Of a DNA stretch of 64,000 nucleotides, positions 23,868 to 36,715 are shown one piece after another. Where the stretch lies: NCBI GenBank assembly GCA_037013495.1, contig CM072802.1, positions 60,779,275 to 60,843,274 of the forward strand. Direction: 5' to 3'. The notes beneath the pieces were generated by a model that did not search any database, was not told where the DNA came from, and saw nothing but the letters and a program-made list of their open reading frames with translations. The DNA is from Hippophae tibetana (taxonomy: Eukaryota; Streptophyta; Magnoliopsida; Rosales; Elaeagnaceae). The position numbers and the translations under genes are program-made. The first letter of the stretch is position 1. Every line of letters starts with the position of its first letter.

Positions 23868-24267
23868 TGTTCTTATACGAGTAATTTGAGAGAGTGCTAG
23901 AGGAAGAAGATGAACAATAGGGTGAGAGGAAAATTGTATAATTTCGCATATCATTTTCAAAGTTTCTTGGCTATATATAGCCTTACAACTAATTAAAGAA
24001 AATTAACAGAAGGAATGCAGAAAAATAACATAAGAAATACGTAATAGGTGAGTGCGTGTCAAAGGGAGGTGAGTGAGCATCTTTTCCTAATAGATTGGTG
24101 GTCCTCTCTAATGGTCTGTTGGTCCCTTCCTCCTCCATGCATTATCTCAACTCTGGTAGTGGTAGCCTCACACTAGGAAATTACCTCTACTCCCACATGC
24201 CCCCATCTATGCGCACTCGCACACCCATCTATGCGCGACTTGGTGTCTACCAGTTCTACATCTATCA
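23868..24267 (-). repeat. 3' LTR of the Reina-like element
   Basis: This 400-bp copy matches 28668-29007 except for its outer edge (23868-23880) and an extra segment of about 33 bp near 24230-24265. It holds a tatatatag-type TATA region and ends at the purine tract. Confidence 0.82.
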
Positions 24268-24299
24268 ACTCTTCCCCAATTGTGAATCATTGTCCACAA

Positions 24300-27200
24300 G
24301 GATGAAATCAAGGTAGGTTTTAGAGAATCTCCACTCATTCTCTCATATGGAATCCTCTGCTGGTGCGCCAACCCATTTCACGAGTATTTCTGGTTTGGGT
24401 TGATATTTTCCTTTTTGAATCACTCTTCGAGCCAAAATGGCTTCGGGTTGGGGAATAATTGTTGAATCTGCTGAGATGGGGGGAAGTTGAGGAAAAGGTG
24501 GCATGGAGTGTCCCAAGTGTTTTTTGAGCAGATTGAAATGAAAAACGTTGTGAATTTGAGAATCAGAGGGTAAGGCTAGCTTGTAGGCCACTACTCCAAT
24601 TCGAGCTGTTATTTTGTAAGGACCACAGAAACGTGGGGCAAGTTTCATGGCAACTCAAAATCCATTAGCGTTTGTCTGTAGGGTTGAAGTCTAAGATACA
24701 TATAATCTCTTACCTCAAAAGATAATTCTCGTCAATGTTGATCTGCCTAGCATTTTATTCGATTCTGAGCATGTAGGAGGTTGTGATGAAAATCACGTAA
24801 GATGTGATCTCGATCACGTAAGCATTCATCCACTATTTGGACTTTAGAGGTTTCAGAAATGTAAGTCAATAGGGGTGGCGGTAGAGTGCCATAAATTGCT
24901 TCAAATGGAGTTATTTTGTTGGAGGAATGTGTCAAGGTATTATAGCTAAAATCAGCCCAAGGTATCCACTCCACCCATTTCCTCGGTTGCTCCTCAATAA
25001 AGCAACATAAATATTGCTCCAAGGTACGATTAACCACCTCTGTCTGGCCATCAGTTTGGGGGTGGTAGCTTGAACTTATACATAACTTGGTACCTTGTAA
25101 CTAGAATAAGGCTTTCCAAAAGGAGCTGATGAATTCTTTATCTCTATCGCTTACTATGGATGTGAGAATGCCATGTAGGCACACCACGTTGGCCACAAAT
25201 TCCCTAACAATGACCATTGCAGTAAAAGGGTATCGCATGGAAATAAAATGGGCATATTTGGTCAAACGATTGACTACTACCATGATCACAGTGTTCCCTT
25301 TGGAGAGAAGTAACCCTTCAATGAAATCCATTGAGATTTCTATCCAAATTTTGGTGGGAACTGGTAGGGGTTGCAACAGACTTGCTGGCTTTATGCAATC
25401 ACTCTTGCACCTTTAGCATATATCACAAGAGCGTAAGAACTCTTTCACTCTTTCTGAATATTAGACCAGCTGAAATTTTGTTTGATGCGAAAGAGTGTTT
25501 TGTGAAATCCAAAGTGTCCACCTATTGGTGAGGAGTGACAATCAACTAGAATCTGTGGAACTAGGGATGAATGTGAACTTAGATACACTTTGTCTCCTTT
25601 GAACCATACCCTATCACATTGATAGATGTTGTGTACCTCAGAAGAAAAGATTTTGGCTTGGAGTCTCTCATAGAAAGGGTCATGTTGGACTTCTTTTTGG
25701 AGTATAGGCCACCAAGCTGCTTGGGGTTGAGAGATGGATAGAAGTTGAAACTCTACCACTCGGGACAAAGAATCTACTCCCCAATTTTATGAACCTTTTT
25801 TATACTTGATTTCATAATCATAACCAAGGAGCTTTGGCAGCCATTGTGCTTGAGCTAGTGTGGTAATCCTTTACTCTAGTAGGTACTTGAGACTCCTCTA
25901 ATCAATGAGCACTGTGAATGGCCTTCCCAATAATAAGGATGCCATAACTTGATGGCTTTAACCACTACTATCATTTCCTTCTCATAGGTGGATAGAGCTA
26001 AGGTCGATCATTTGAGTGTAGTACGGAAGTAAGCCACTGGCTGATTTTCTTGAGTTAGAACTGCTCTGAGACCAATTCCACATGCATCACATTCGGCCAT
26101 AAAACGTTGAGTGAAATTTTATTGTCGTAGGATAGGAGAAGGTTAATACTACCTTCAATTTTTGGAAGGCTTCGGCTATAGCCTCATTCCATTAGAATCT
26201 TTCCTTTTCCAATAGTTGGGTCAGGGGTAGTGTTATTCCTCCAAACTTTCTAAAGAAGTTTCTATAATAACCTGCCAACCCGAGGAACCCTCTGTCTCCT
26301 TTGGTTGTGGTTGGTGTTGGCCATTCAATAACTACACAAATTTTAGTATGATAAACTGAAACTCCTTGTTCTGAGATAAGGTGACCCAAATACTCTACCT
26401 ACAATACACCAAAATGACATTTAGATGGTTTAGCAAACAAAATGTTAGTTGTGATTATCTGTAAAATAGTTTGTAGGTGCATGTTATGATCTTCCTATGA
26501 TCTAGAATACACTAGAATGTCATCGAAGAAAACCAAGATACATTTCCTAAGATAAGGCCAAAAGAGATCATTCATAAGGCTTTGGAAGGTAGTTGGGGCA
26601 TTGGTGAGACCAAATGACATTATGAGGAACTCATAATGATCTTCATGTGTCCTAAAGGCAGTTTTAGAAGTGTCATCCACATAAACCCTTATTTGATGAT
26701 ACCTTGAACGTAAATCCAGTTTAAAGTAGACCTTGGCTCCAAGTAATTCATCCAATAGTTCATCTATGATAGGTATAGGGTATTTATCTTTGATAGTGAT
26801 TGCAATAAGAGCCCTATAATCCACAAAAAATCTTCAGGCTCCATCTGTCTTTTTAACCAACAAAACTGGTGATGATAAGAGGTTGTTACTTGGTCTTATC
26901 AAGCTAGATTGTAAGAGTTCCTATACCATTTTTTCTATCTCAGTCTTCTAGTAATAAGGGTAACAGTAAGGTTGTACATTTACTGGTCCTGAGCCTAGTT
27001 GTAGAGGAATGCGATGATCATGTAATCGTCTCAGAGGTAGGTTAGATGGAGGTTCAAATACCTGAGGGAACTCAGCCAGTATTTTTTATATCTCATGGGA
27101 ATAAGTTTTGGATTAATCAGTGGGGATACTTTGAGGAATTATTTGGAGGAACGACCCTGTACCTTGTAGATTATTGAACTTCTTGCAGGTCAAAGTTGCT

Positions 27201-28620
27201 ATGTTTGCTCGTCCTAACCCTTGGAATTATGAAAGATTCCTTCTACCTTGAAACTGATGGTGAGCTATTTATAATCCATCTTTATGGTCCCTAGGGTCTC
27301 TAGCCATTGGACCCCTAAGACCAATTGGCATGCTGCAATTGGAAGGACATAAAAATATGTAGTGATCTAATACCCTTGGATGGTAAGGGTGAGGTTACAA
27401 CATTTCCCAACACATTCAATCTTCTCATGGTTAGCCACCATTACCTCTCGTTTCTTACACTTGGTTATAGTGATTCCAAACTGAGTGGTTAGGGTTTGAT
27501 CAATGAAATTATAAGTACTTCCCCCATCTATCAGTACTAATACCCTATTTTTTTTAATTTTCCCATGATAGACATGGTTTGTGGATGCTCAACTACTGCT
27601 ATTGCATGGAATGAGATCTTAGGTATCACTTAGTGAGGTTCTGGTTCCAAAAAGGTTTCTTCAAGGCTTATCTGTGGAACCCTGGGTTGAATTTCCACCA
27701 TGAATAGCTATGGTCGTGCACAATGGTGGCTAGCCATAAAGTTTTCATGACAGTAGTAGCATAATCCTTTGTCTCGACATTCATGTGCTTCATGGTTAGT
27801 AATACTTTGAAAGGTCGTTGGTTGAGCTGCTAGAGCTAGATTTAGACATTGTTGGAGTGGTGGACCTAACACACCATCTATAGGGTTATGTGAGGTTCTT
27901 GGTGTTACTGCTATTGATTGGTAATGGGAGTATTAAGTTGTTTTCCTCTATAGTAAACTATTTTATTCGATCAACCTTGCCACCCCTATAGCATCAGCTA
28001 ATGTTCAAGGTTGTTTGATTTTGACATCAATTCTGATTTCATCTTTGAGTCCAGCAATAAAACAACCGATTATAAATTTTTCTACTAAGCCATCAACCTT
28101 GTAGGAGAACTTCTCAAATGCTTACTGCTAGGTAGCTATACTTGAGGTGTATTTGAGATGAGTCAGTGCCTTTGAAGGATCCTTATAATCAATTAGACTA
28201 AATCGTAATTGGGTGGCTTTGGTGAATTCTTCCTAGGTAAGTGGTCCACGGAACTTAGTGAGCTATCGATGCCATTGTAAGGCAATGCCTTTAAGGTGAA
28301 ATGAGGCTAACTGTACCCTTTGTTATGGTATAATGTTAGTGAATTCGATGTATTGCTCGACTTTATATATCCATTTAGTTGGATCCTCGCCAGCAAACAC
28401 TGGAAATGATAGTTTCAGGTAAGAGCATGAGGGCTTTATATTGGTTCGAGATGTATGTAGGTGTGTGTGTGAGTTTTCTCCCATCACAAAAGGGATTAAC
28501 CTCAGGGGAAGTTCGAGAGGCACGTAGCGCCTGCAGTTTGATGAGTACTGCTTGTAAGGTAGCACCCACCTGATCGAAGCCTAATTCATGTCGTGCAAGA
28601 GTTTTCGTCACTTCACTATG
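24300..28620 (-). pseudogene. Reina-like gag-pol pseudogene with chromodomain
   Basis: Gag remains at 28323-28611 (KLSFPVFAGEDPTKWIYKVEQY). The protease box at about 27518-27535 reads VLIDGGSTYNFID, with Gly where the family has Ser after the catalytic Asp. Reverse transcriptase at 26495-26824 keeps [16 protein letters not shown] and FFDDILVYS, and continues at 26192-26389 (GYYRNFFRKFGG). Integrase covers 24747-25768, with a zinc region, MDFIEGL, IVSDRDKEF and NRTLEQYL. A chromodomain-like end lies at 24343-24450 (EAILARRVIQKGKYQPKPEI, then LVKWVG). In this lineage the chromodomain is thought to steer integration to particular chromatin. Stops and frameshifts split the frame into several pieces. 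Confidence 0.87.
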
Positions 28621-28667
28621 AAACTAAACATTGGATTTTCGTTGGGTGTCTATAGCTTTGATACCAC

Positions 28668-29007
28668 TGAAAGGAGTAATTTGAGATAGGGCTAGAGGAA
28701 GAAGACAAATAGTAGGGTGAGAGGAAGATTGTATAATTTTGCATATCATTTCCAAATTTCCTTGGCTATATATATGCTTACAACTGATTAAAGAAAATTA
28801 ATAGAAGAAATACATGACAGGTGAATGCGTGTTAGAGGGAGGTGAGTGAGCATCTTTTCCTAACGGATTGGTGGTCATCTCTAACAGTTTAGTAGTCCTC
28901 TCCTCCTCGTTGCATCATCTCAACTCTGGTAGTGGTATCCTCGCGCCATAAAATTACCTCTGCACCCACGTGCACCCATCTATGTGCATTCGTGCACCCA
29001 TCTATCA
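28668..29007 (-). repeat. 5' LTR of the Reina-like element
   Basis: This 340-bp copy ends next to the primer-binding site. Compared with its partner it lacks about 33 bp between two catctat motifs, which looks like a deletion between short repeats. Confidence 0.82.
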
Positions 29008-29012
29008 CGTCT

Positions 29013-30065
29013 TGTGAAACCACGAATTGTTAAAGATATTATTATTGAATGAATTATTAAATGGTTACATTTGTATATTTTATATACTAGAGTATGTAAC
29101 AAGATAATAACAGTATATCCCTTATGTTAGATATGTACATGTACAATTGTGTAACCACTACATATTAAGTGCTAATTATAGTCTAACAACCCCTTCAAAA
29201 CAAAGAAAGCACCATTAGTTTTGCACGCATTGAAAGAAACCAAAGACAAGAAAAAGGCTTGGTAAGTGCATCAGTGAGCCGTTCTTCAAAAGATACATGT
29301 TGAAGAATCAAAGCATTCTTGGCCACATGATCATGAACAAGGCACTGATCAAGTTCAATTTATTTGGTTCAAGCATGAGCGATAGGATTTTGAGTCAAAC
29401 TCGAAGCACTAAGAGTATCGCAAAACAAAGTGGAATATCAGACAAAATAACATGTATTTTAGAGAGAAGAGACTGACAACACATGAGTTCAATTGCGGTC
29501 AAAGCCTTGGCTCTAAATTCGGACTCATCACTTGAACGAGATACAATAATTTGTTGTCTAGTTTACCATGAAATCAAATTCCTATCAAGAAATATACAAA
29601 AAAAATGCTAGTGGATTTACTGGAAAAGGATTCTCAATCAGCATCACTAAAAGCAACTAAATAAAGAATAGATGACTTAGTAAAAGAAAAACTATGAGAC
29701 AAAGTGCCTTTGAGATAACAAAGAATAAGCTTAGCAACTAACCAATGAGTATTAGTAGTAGTACCGATAAACCGATACAATTTGTTAGCAAAAAATGTAA
29801 TATCAAGTTTGAAGCACACTAACAACACTTCGAAACTGTGTGGAATCATCTAATGGAAAGTCATTACACTTACTAAGAACCTTACCATAACTTATAGATG
29901 TATCACACGATTTTGAGTCCATTAAACTAGCTTAAGAGCTCAAATCCTTGACATACTTTGATTGAGTAAGATGAAGACTACATGAATTATTAAGAACCTC
30001 AATACCAAGAAAATAATGAAGAATACCAAGATCTTTTGATACGTGTAGATACACATAATTATACA
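29013..30065 (-). mobile_element. Copia 3' fragment with LTR
   Basis: A likely 3' LTR at 29013-29188 reads TGTTAGAC...TTCACA on the minus strand. A purine tract (TTTTGAAGGGG) adjoins it at 29189-29199. Next come Copia RNase H and reverse transcriptase remains: ALTKPF at about 29240, LILCYLKGTL and VAFSDAD at 29634-29750, and ILHYFLGIEVLNNS at about 29965-30020. The element stops abruptly near 30065, so gag, integrase and the 5' LTR are missing. Only five bases separate it from the Reina-like element, which could mean insertion next to its end. Confidence 0.75.
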
Positions 30066-31119
30066 TGATCAAACTCTACAAATGATAAGTAATTTAAGAA
30101 TGAAGCTTACCAGACCCATGACGATTGTTACAGTAAATATCACTATTTATTAGCTTGTTAGTAACTTAGTAAATGAGGTTTTTTTAAAAATTAACTAAAA
30201 ATAAAACATTAAATATTAACTAAAAGACATGAGCATATAGATAAAGAAAATATATGATTATAGGATTATCCTCACCGCTAGTCTATAATTTAACCAATTA
30301 TATCATAAATTAATATTAGAACTAACTTTGAATTCTTAACTCTACCTTTGCAATTAAGGGTAGACTTCAAATACACATTTTCTTACTTTTTAATTGAAGT
30401 AGAATACCATCATAAATCAATTCTAAATCAAAACAACCTAGTCATAGTTACTAGATAATTCATTCATTACATTACATTCTAAAAAAGAGATGACTAAACT
30501 ACATAAGATTACAATTCTTAGTAGACCTTAATTAGGGATGAGAATTTTAACCATGGATAACTGAAACTATGGTTATTAGTAAAAAATTGACGATTGTTTT
30601 CCAAAAATAATCGTAACCAAAAAGGCCTATGCAGGGATGATTATTGTAATATCAGAAATATGGTTAATCGAAACCGAACATATATTAATATTATTGTTTT
30701 ATATACATTTAATTACATAGAAAATATATAATTTTAATAATAAAACATACAATACTTTGTATAATTAGATTAAATTTTATTTATTCTTACATTATATATC
30801 TTTTATTTTACTTAAAAATATGTACTAAATAGTTAAACAAAATTAATATTAATATTAATATGTTAAATAATATGGTAAAATAAGAATTAAGTTAAAATTT
30901 AATTTTTTAAAACTAAATATATTTTTGAATAAATGTTAAAAAATAAGAAATGTGGTTAAACTCTGAAAAAACTGTTAGTGACTCATAATCGGTGGAAAAA
31001 ATGTGGTTAAGATATTTAAATCCATAACTAAACAAACTTTTACTATTTTTGTTATTATGAATTTTAAAGGTGTTAAATTTGTTATTTTTTCAATTAATTT
31101 TATTAGATACTCCTAAAGA
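30066..31119. other. AT-rich spacer, no gene seen
   Basis: There is no open frame of note. At 30530-31020 several short segments resembling atggttaatcg recur in both orientations, which may mark a decayed DNA transposon, but I could not define its ends. Confidence 0.45.
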
Positions 31120-31319
31120 AATTGAATATACTGAAAATAAATTTATTAATCTTAAATATAATGAATGATAATACAAGTATAAATATAGTAAAATAAGAAT
31201 CTGTTTTTTAGGAAAAGTGATTTTAAGAAAAGTATATTAGTTGCATACAACTAATATACAGCTGATAAATTATATTATTTGTACACAACTAATATACCAC
31301 TAATAATGATTTATTAACA
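31120..31319 (-). repeat. 3' LTR of the Copia element at 31120-36886
   Basis: This 200-bp LTR matches 36716-36886, apart from a few indels near 31240-31300 where cacaactaatata-type units repeat. On the minus strand it starts TGTTAATAAATC. Confidence 0.85.
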
Positions 31320-31379
31320 CTCCCCATCAAGTTGGCGTATAGATATCGATCATGCCCAACTTGCTTAGTGAACCGTATA

Positions 31380-32191
31380 ATGCCTTCTTGGAAACTCCTT
31401 TGGTAAGCATATCTGTAAGTTACTCTTCAGTGAGAACAAAAGGAAAGCTAATCAGTTTGGCATTTAGCTTTTCTTTTATGAAGTGATGATCAACCTCTAC
31501 ATGCTTAGTGCGATCATGTTGTACTGGATTTTGTGATATATCAATGGCTGCCCGATTGTCGCAATACAATTGCATAGTATTTTTGAGTTTGAAACCCAAA
31601 TCAAATAACAAAGTTCTTATCCATAGTAATTCACAATCCCATGAGCCATACCTCTATACTCGACCTCAGTACTAGATCGCGCCACCACTTTCTGTTTCTT
31701 ACTTTTCCATGTAACCAAATTTCCTCCCACAAAGGTGAAATAACCCGATGTTGACTTTCTATCTGTAATACTTCCTGCCCAATCTGCATCTGTGAAGCCA
31801 CAGACTTCAAGAGGATTTTTATGTTTAGAGAACATTACTCCCCTTCCTGGAGCCGATTTCAAATACCTTAAAATTCTCAAAACAGCATTCATGTGGTTAT
31901 CACTTGGGTTATGCATGAACTGACTCACCACACTTACTGCACATGCAACATCTGGTCTAGTATGAGCCAAGTAAATCAAACGCCCAACCAATCTCTGATA
32001 GCAAGCTCGATCAGTTGGTATCTGATCTGGATACTCTACTAAACAATGGTTTTGCTCAATAGGAGTGTCAATAGGTTTGCAATCTAACATACTTGTCTCT
32101 GTTAACAGATCAATAATGTACTTCCTCTGACACAGATATATTCTTTCTCTTCCCCTAGCTACCTCAATTCCTAAGAAGTACTTTAGTTCAC
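31380..32191 (-). pseudogene. Copia reverse transcriptase end and RNase H
   Basis: This is the 3' part of the Copia pol frame, cut from its 5' part by the solo LTR at 32192-33823. It reads LKYFLGIEVARG, YQRLVGRLIYLAHTRPD, VLRILRYLKSAPGRG, FTDADWAGSITDRKSTSGY and SSTEVEYRGMA, all standard Copia blocks. A frameshift near 31615 leads into the last RNase H part, with LYCDNRAAIDIS and KHVEVDHHFIKEK (31420-31611). Much of it is open over almost 200 codons, so this element is younger than the Copia element at 2158. Confidence 0.9.
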
Positions 32192-33823
32192 TGATGAGCA
32201 AAAACCAGCATTACTGATTCTTGCCAATACTTTGGTTTTATATTTATAAAACTCTCGCAAGTGCACGAATCATTTCGTAGAAAATGATAAGTATACTCCC
32301 AAGGTCGATCTAAGGAAGGAATGTATGTGGTTTTTAATTTATTATTCAAACTTTTAAAAATGAAATTAAATCCTAAACATCTTGTCGCGATATTTTAGGG
32401 TTTTTTGTTTTTAATCTACTCACATAAAAATAAACATAGATTCAATAAACATTTATACAAATTTTATCATTTATAACGGTGGAGTATTTATGGATATAAT
32501 AACTAAGTTAATTATGTTTGCTCATATTATTTAGGTTATTAAAGATATGAATTGATATTTATTGATTCTCCCTTTTTTTATATGAATACTACCTTTGGTG
32601 GGGTTAGATATTCTTTGTTAACTAAACAAATCAATTAACACCTATGAGTGGGGTTGATAACTAATTTGGTTAATTAAATTAATTCCTTTTTCTAAGAGAT
32701 TGAAAATGAACCATTTAAATGCCACCTTTGGTGAGGTTAGACAGTTTAAACTTTATTCAAGGTGTCCAAATTAAACCTAAGAATTTAGTTATCCGAGTAC
32801 TAACTTTCAAGTTTTAAAACCACTACTGAAAACATGTTGTCAATACATTTTCGGATAATAATTCTTATAAAGTTGTTTGAAATAGAGCTTCACTCTAACT
32901 ACCGGGCGATTGTACCAACAAATAAAAGAGCACTACTCTAAATCAGACCGGATAACTAAACCTTAAAATCTAATTTTCAAATTTAAGTTTGTAATGAAAA
33001 ATAATAGATTTCTCTCTAACATTCTTAATATAAAATCTTGAATAAAAATAAAATCAATTCATTTTAGAGATTTTTACCTATTTAATATTTCGCAAGCATA
33101 ACAACGTTATTATTACATCATGTTTACAAACAGCCAGCACAGTTAAATTTAATCACAGACAAATTAAATATAACATGTAAGAATAAAGCATAAAAAATAA
33201 CTGTAAAGAAAATAAAATCCTTACAGAACTTTGATGTTGTTCCCGTTGCTGGAAAACCTCCAAATGAAATTTGCACTGCCATTTATTGAATCAAAAAGCA
33301 AATAAATTACAAAAACATAACTAGTTCTTCCCAAAAAGGGAATAACTCTAAAACTAAGAGAGATTAACTAAGAAAAGCTAAAAACTAAGAAAAACTAAAA
33401 AAAACTAAAAAAATCTAATAAAAGAGAGAAAGAAAGAGAGAAGAGGATGTGTTTTTAGGTGTGGTATGAAGTGAAGAGAATGGGGTATTTATAGGTGAGG
33501 ATGGGGAGAAAAAGTGAGTGAAAAAATGTTAAAAAATTGTGAAAACGCGGAGTGGTAATTGCTGACGTCATGTGGTGGCTGCGAGCGAAAATGGGGCGAA
33601 ATGGGCAGCGGAGGGCAGTTGGGATGTATTCCTTCCAGTATTCCTCTTTGAGTCTTTAAGTTACGTTTTTAAGCGAAAATACCTGAAAAACAATAAAAAT
33701 ACTCGTGATTCCAAAAAAGACAAATTTATATAAATATATGATAAAACATATAAATATATATATTTTTAATCAATTAATGTGCATAAAATCATGGTAATTT
33801 TAGTGCTTTTTGAGCACTCATCA
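32192..33823 (-). repeat. Solo LTR, Tat-like family C, nested in Copia
   Basis: The segment has ends TGATGAG...CTCATCA and is 1632 bp long. It is flanked on both sides by TTCAC (32187-32191 and 33824-33828), a perfect 5-bp target duplication in the Copia reverse transcriptase frame. On the minus strand it starts TGATGAGTGCTC. It has a TATA box, TATAAATACC (complement of 33484-33493), followed by a pyrimidine-rich leader, and near the far end gcaagtgcacgaatc (32257-32271), common in Tat/Ogre LTRs. No internal coding part is present, so the element was lost by LTR recombination after insertion. Confidence 0.93.
33484..33493 (-). promoter_or_regulatory. TATA box of the family C LTR
   Basis: TATAAATACC on the minus strand is followed after about 30 bases by a C/T-rich leader. 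This is the expected place for the element's RNA polymerase II start. Whether it is active is unknown. Confidence 0.55.
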
Positions 33824-33828
33824 TTCAC

Positions 33829-36143
33829 CTAAGTCCTTCATCTCGAATTCAAAGGTTAGCTGTCTTTGGAATTTATCCATCTCAACAGTATCATCAACAT
33901 AAATGATTAGGGTTGTTACCTTCCCTCGTTGATGTTTGAGAAATAGAGTGTGGTCTGAATTACTCTGTCTGTAACCAACCTTTTGCATGAATTGTGAAAT
34001 CCTTCCAAACCAGGCTCGAGAGGATTGCTTAAGACCATACAAAGACTTCCTCAATTTGCATACAAAATTACCAGGAGAATCAACTACATACCCAGGTGGA
34101 AGACTCATGTACACCTCCTCGGCTAATTCTCCATGAAGAAACGCATTCTTGACATCAAACTGCCAAAGTGGCCAGTTTAGATTAGCGGCAAGTGAGAGCA
34201 AAACTCGAATAGTGTTCATTTTGGAAACAAGAGCAAAATTTTCATCGTAGTCTACACCATACATTTGAGTAAACCCTTTTGCTACAAGACGAGCTTTATA
34301 CCGATTTACAAATCCATCACCATTATGTTTTACAGTAAACACCCATCGACAACCAACTATCTTTTTTCCTTGTGGTGATGGCACCAGTTGCCAAGTATCG
34401 TTCTTCTGCAACGCCTCCATCTCTTCAGCCATTGCCTTTCTTCATATTAGGTCTCACAACGCATCCTGTACTTTGTTAGGTACTGAAAAGACTTCATCTT
34501 TTGTTCTAAGAAGAGAAATCCACGATAACCTTGTACAGTCATCGATAAACGAAACAAAATATCTCATTCCCGATATAATGGACTCTTTAGATGGTCCCCA
34601 AACATAAGAATGAATTAATTCAAAATGAATAGTACTTTTATTAGAAATACTAGAAGAATAAGTAATATGATGGCTCTTGGCCAAAACACAAGTCTCACAA
34701 TGTAAAATAGTCTCACTAACACCAATAAATAAAGTGGGTATGGTTTTTTTTCATAAGACTAAAAGACGGATGCCCTAAGCGGCGATGCCACAACCAAATT
34801 TCACTTAGCTTAGAACTAGAAGTCAATGCAGTGCGTGCTCGTGCTCCTGGTTTCTCCCCTTCATAATTCTGATCCAAACGGAACAATCTGCCCCTCAGAT
34901 ACCCTCGACCAATTATTTCCCTAGTAAGAAGATCCTAAAAAATCACATACATAGGATAAAAGGTTACAGAACATTTAGACTCAATATTCAACTGTGGGAC
35001 AGATATTAAGTGATGAGATAAGTCAGGTACATATAAAACATTATGAAGCTGTAAAGATGAAATGATATGAACTGACCTCTTTCCTAAGACAAGAAAGGCC
35101 TCACCATTAGCATTCGTAACATAAGACACTGGTGGTGAAGATAACTCATTAAAATAAGATTTATCATAAGTCATATGGTCAGATGCACCAAAATCAATAA
35201 TCCAAGTATTAGACCCAACAGAGTGAGAAACATTTAAGGTCATACCAATCTTACCACGACCAGCTATTGAAGCTGTAAGGATACCTCCACATTCCATAGG
35301 ATGATCATGTCCATAGTAGTCTGGTTCTTGGATAATTTGCACTGCAGCTGCCTTTGCTTTAGAATGATGATGTTGTCGTTTTGCTCCATAGTGTGGTTTC
35401 AAGTGTGGATACAGTTTCCAACAAGTCTCACGAAGATGCCTCTTTTCATTGCAATAAGAGCAGTGAGAATGATGACGATTGGTAAAGCCTGGTGGAGGTC
35501 CTTGTTGATGAAGTGGAATTGAATTTTGCTGCTAGAGGAAAGGTGCCTTTGATTTGGCTTGAATGGCTAGACTTGATACCTCAACTTGTGCCTGGTGAAG
35601 GCTTTCCTACTGAGATTCGTCTTTACAGATGTATGTAAAGGCGGTAGTCAAGCTCGGAGGGTCTGACATTCGAAGCAATTCGTCTTTAGCACTATAATGT
35701 TTTGTATCAAGGCCTCTTAAAAAGGCATGTACTCGTTCAAGCTCCTTCTCCTTCTGGTACCACAAGAGGTTTTCTTGATTTTTAATTTTGCACGGGCGTT
35801 TTTGGTCAATTTTAGCCCATACATTTTTCAGCTTGGTAAAAAATAGAGATATTGGTTTCCCATTTTGCTGCATGCCAGCAACTTTGCACATGAGTTCATG
35901 AACTTGAATAAAGTCAGACTCATTTGTATAAAGATCGCTTAAGGTATTCCATATGGCCTCAGCAGTTTCACATTCCTCCACCATTTGTAATATATCATCA
36001 GTGATGTCTCTAAATAGATTTGACATTACAAAGCCATCATCATCTTCCCATCTAGTATAGGCTTTTATATAATCTTGACTAGGAGCCCTGGTTGATCCAG
36101 ATACATGTCCCATCTTATGCATCCCATGAAGATAAACAGACAT
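33829..36143 (-). pseudogene. Copia gag, protease, integrase start and RT start
   Basis: Gag (UBN2 type) is at 35607-36143, with DILQMVEECETAEAIWNTL. A zinc knuckle CSYCNEKRHLRETC (CX2CX4HX4C) is at about 35420-35465. The protease box WIIDFGASDHM at about 35185-35220 has Phe where Ser or Thr is needed. Integrase starts with the HRRLGHP and CETCVLAKSHH zinc region, then reads IHSYVWGPS, with Tyr in place of the first catalytic Asp. The rest of integrase is gone. Reverse transcriptase at 33821-34432 is open for about 200 codons (WQFDVKNAFLHGEL, KSLYGLKQSSRAWF, IIYVDDT), but a few codons after YVDD are deleted. Confidence 0.88.
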
Positions 36144-36299
36144 AACTTTTTTCCATGTTCAAAAATTTGTACCATTAAGTTTGGTACCCCCGAAAGAACC
36201 AATTTCAAAACTTTTAACAAAAACTTCAAATTTTGGAACTTCATTAATTCTGGAAACTTGATGTTATCTTGAATCTTCCATTGAAATAATAATAAAATA

Positions 36300-36700
36300 T
36301 ATTATGCAGCGGAATATAGTTTTTTTTGGGCCGTGTTGGACTAAGACAGATGGGTAAGTGAGCTGATGGGCCGGCTGATAGGCTTGGACTAAGACAGATG
36401 GGCCGGCTGATGGGAGGATTAAGGCAGATATGAAAACTGAAAAATAAAAAAACTGAAAAAAGAGCACTGTGGACTCACAAAAGAACACAAAGCAGTGCAG
36501 GAGCTGCTGCGCAAGTTGGACGACGTAGGACTGGAGCTGTTGTGCGAGTTGGATGGCGTAGGGTTGGAGTTGTTACGCGAGCTGGACGACACGGGCTGAA
36601 CGGCGCGGGCTGGACGACAACACTGACACTGACGGCGGTGCTCCTGTATAGGCAGCGCTGCTTAGAAACTCAGAAACTGATAAAAAAAATTCTTTTCTTT
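36300..36700. repeat. GC-rich leader of the Copia element with 33-bp tandem repeats
   Basis: The untranslated leader between primer site and gag is far richer in G and C than the surroundings. On the plus strand it holds three 33-bp units starting ggagctg or ggagttg at 36500, 36533 and 36566. A second duplication, with ggactaagacagatggg and gatgggccggctgat, lies at 36338-36415. Confidence 0.75.
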
Positions 36701-36715
36701 CCTACTTTGATACCA

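Larger units (their letters stand above)
23868..29007 (-). mobile_element. Chromovirus (Ty3/Gypsy, Reina-like), full-length but decayed
   Basis: The element is about 5.1 kb with LTRs at 23868-24267 and 28668-29007. The primer-binding site TGGTATCAAAGC is the complement of 28655-28666, and a purine tract ATTGGGGAAGAGT lies next to the 3' LTR (24268-24280). Order on the minus strand is gag, protease, reverse transcriptase, RNase H, integrase, chromodomain. Short LTRs, small size and a chromodomain fit the Reina lineage. The outer flanks (agaaa and cgtct) do not match, so either one LTR end has been lost or the target duplication has decayed. Confidence 0.88.

Noticed and set aside
30530..31020. 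Possible DNA transposon with repeated atggttaatcg motifs
   Set aside because: I could not find paired terminal repeats or a target duplication.
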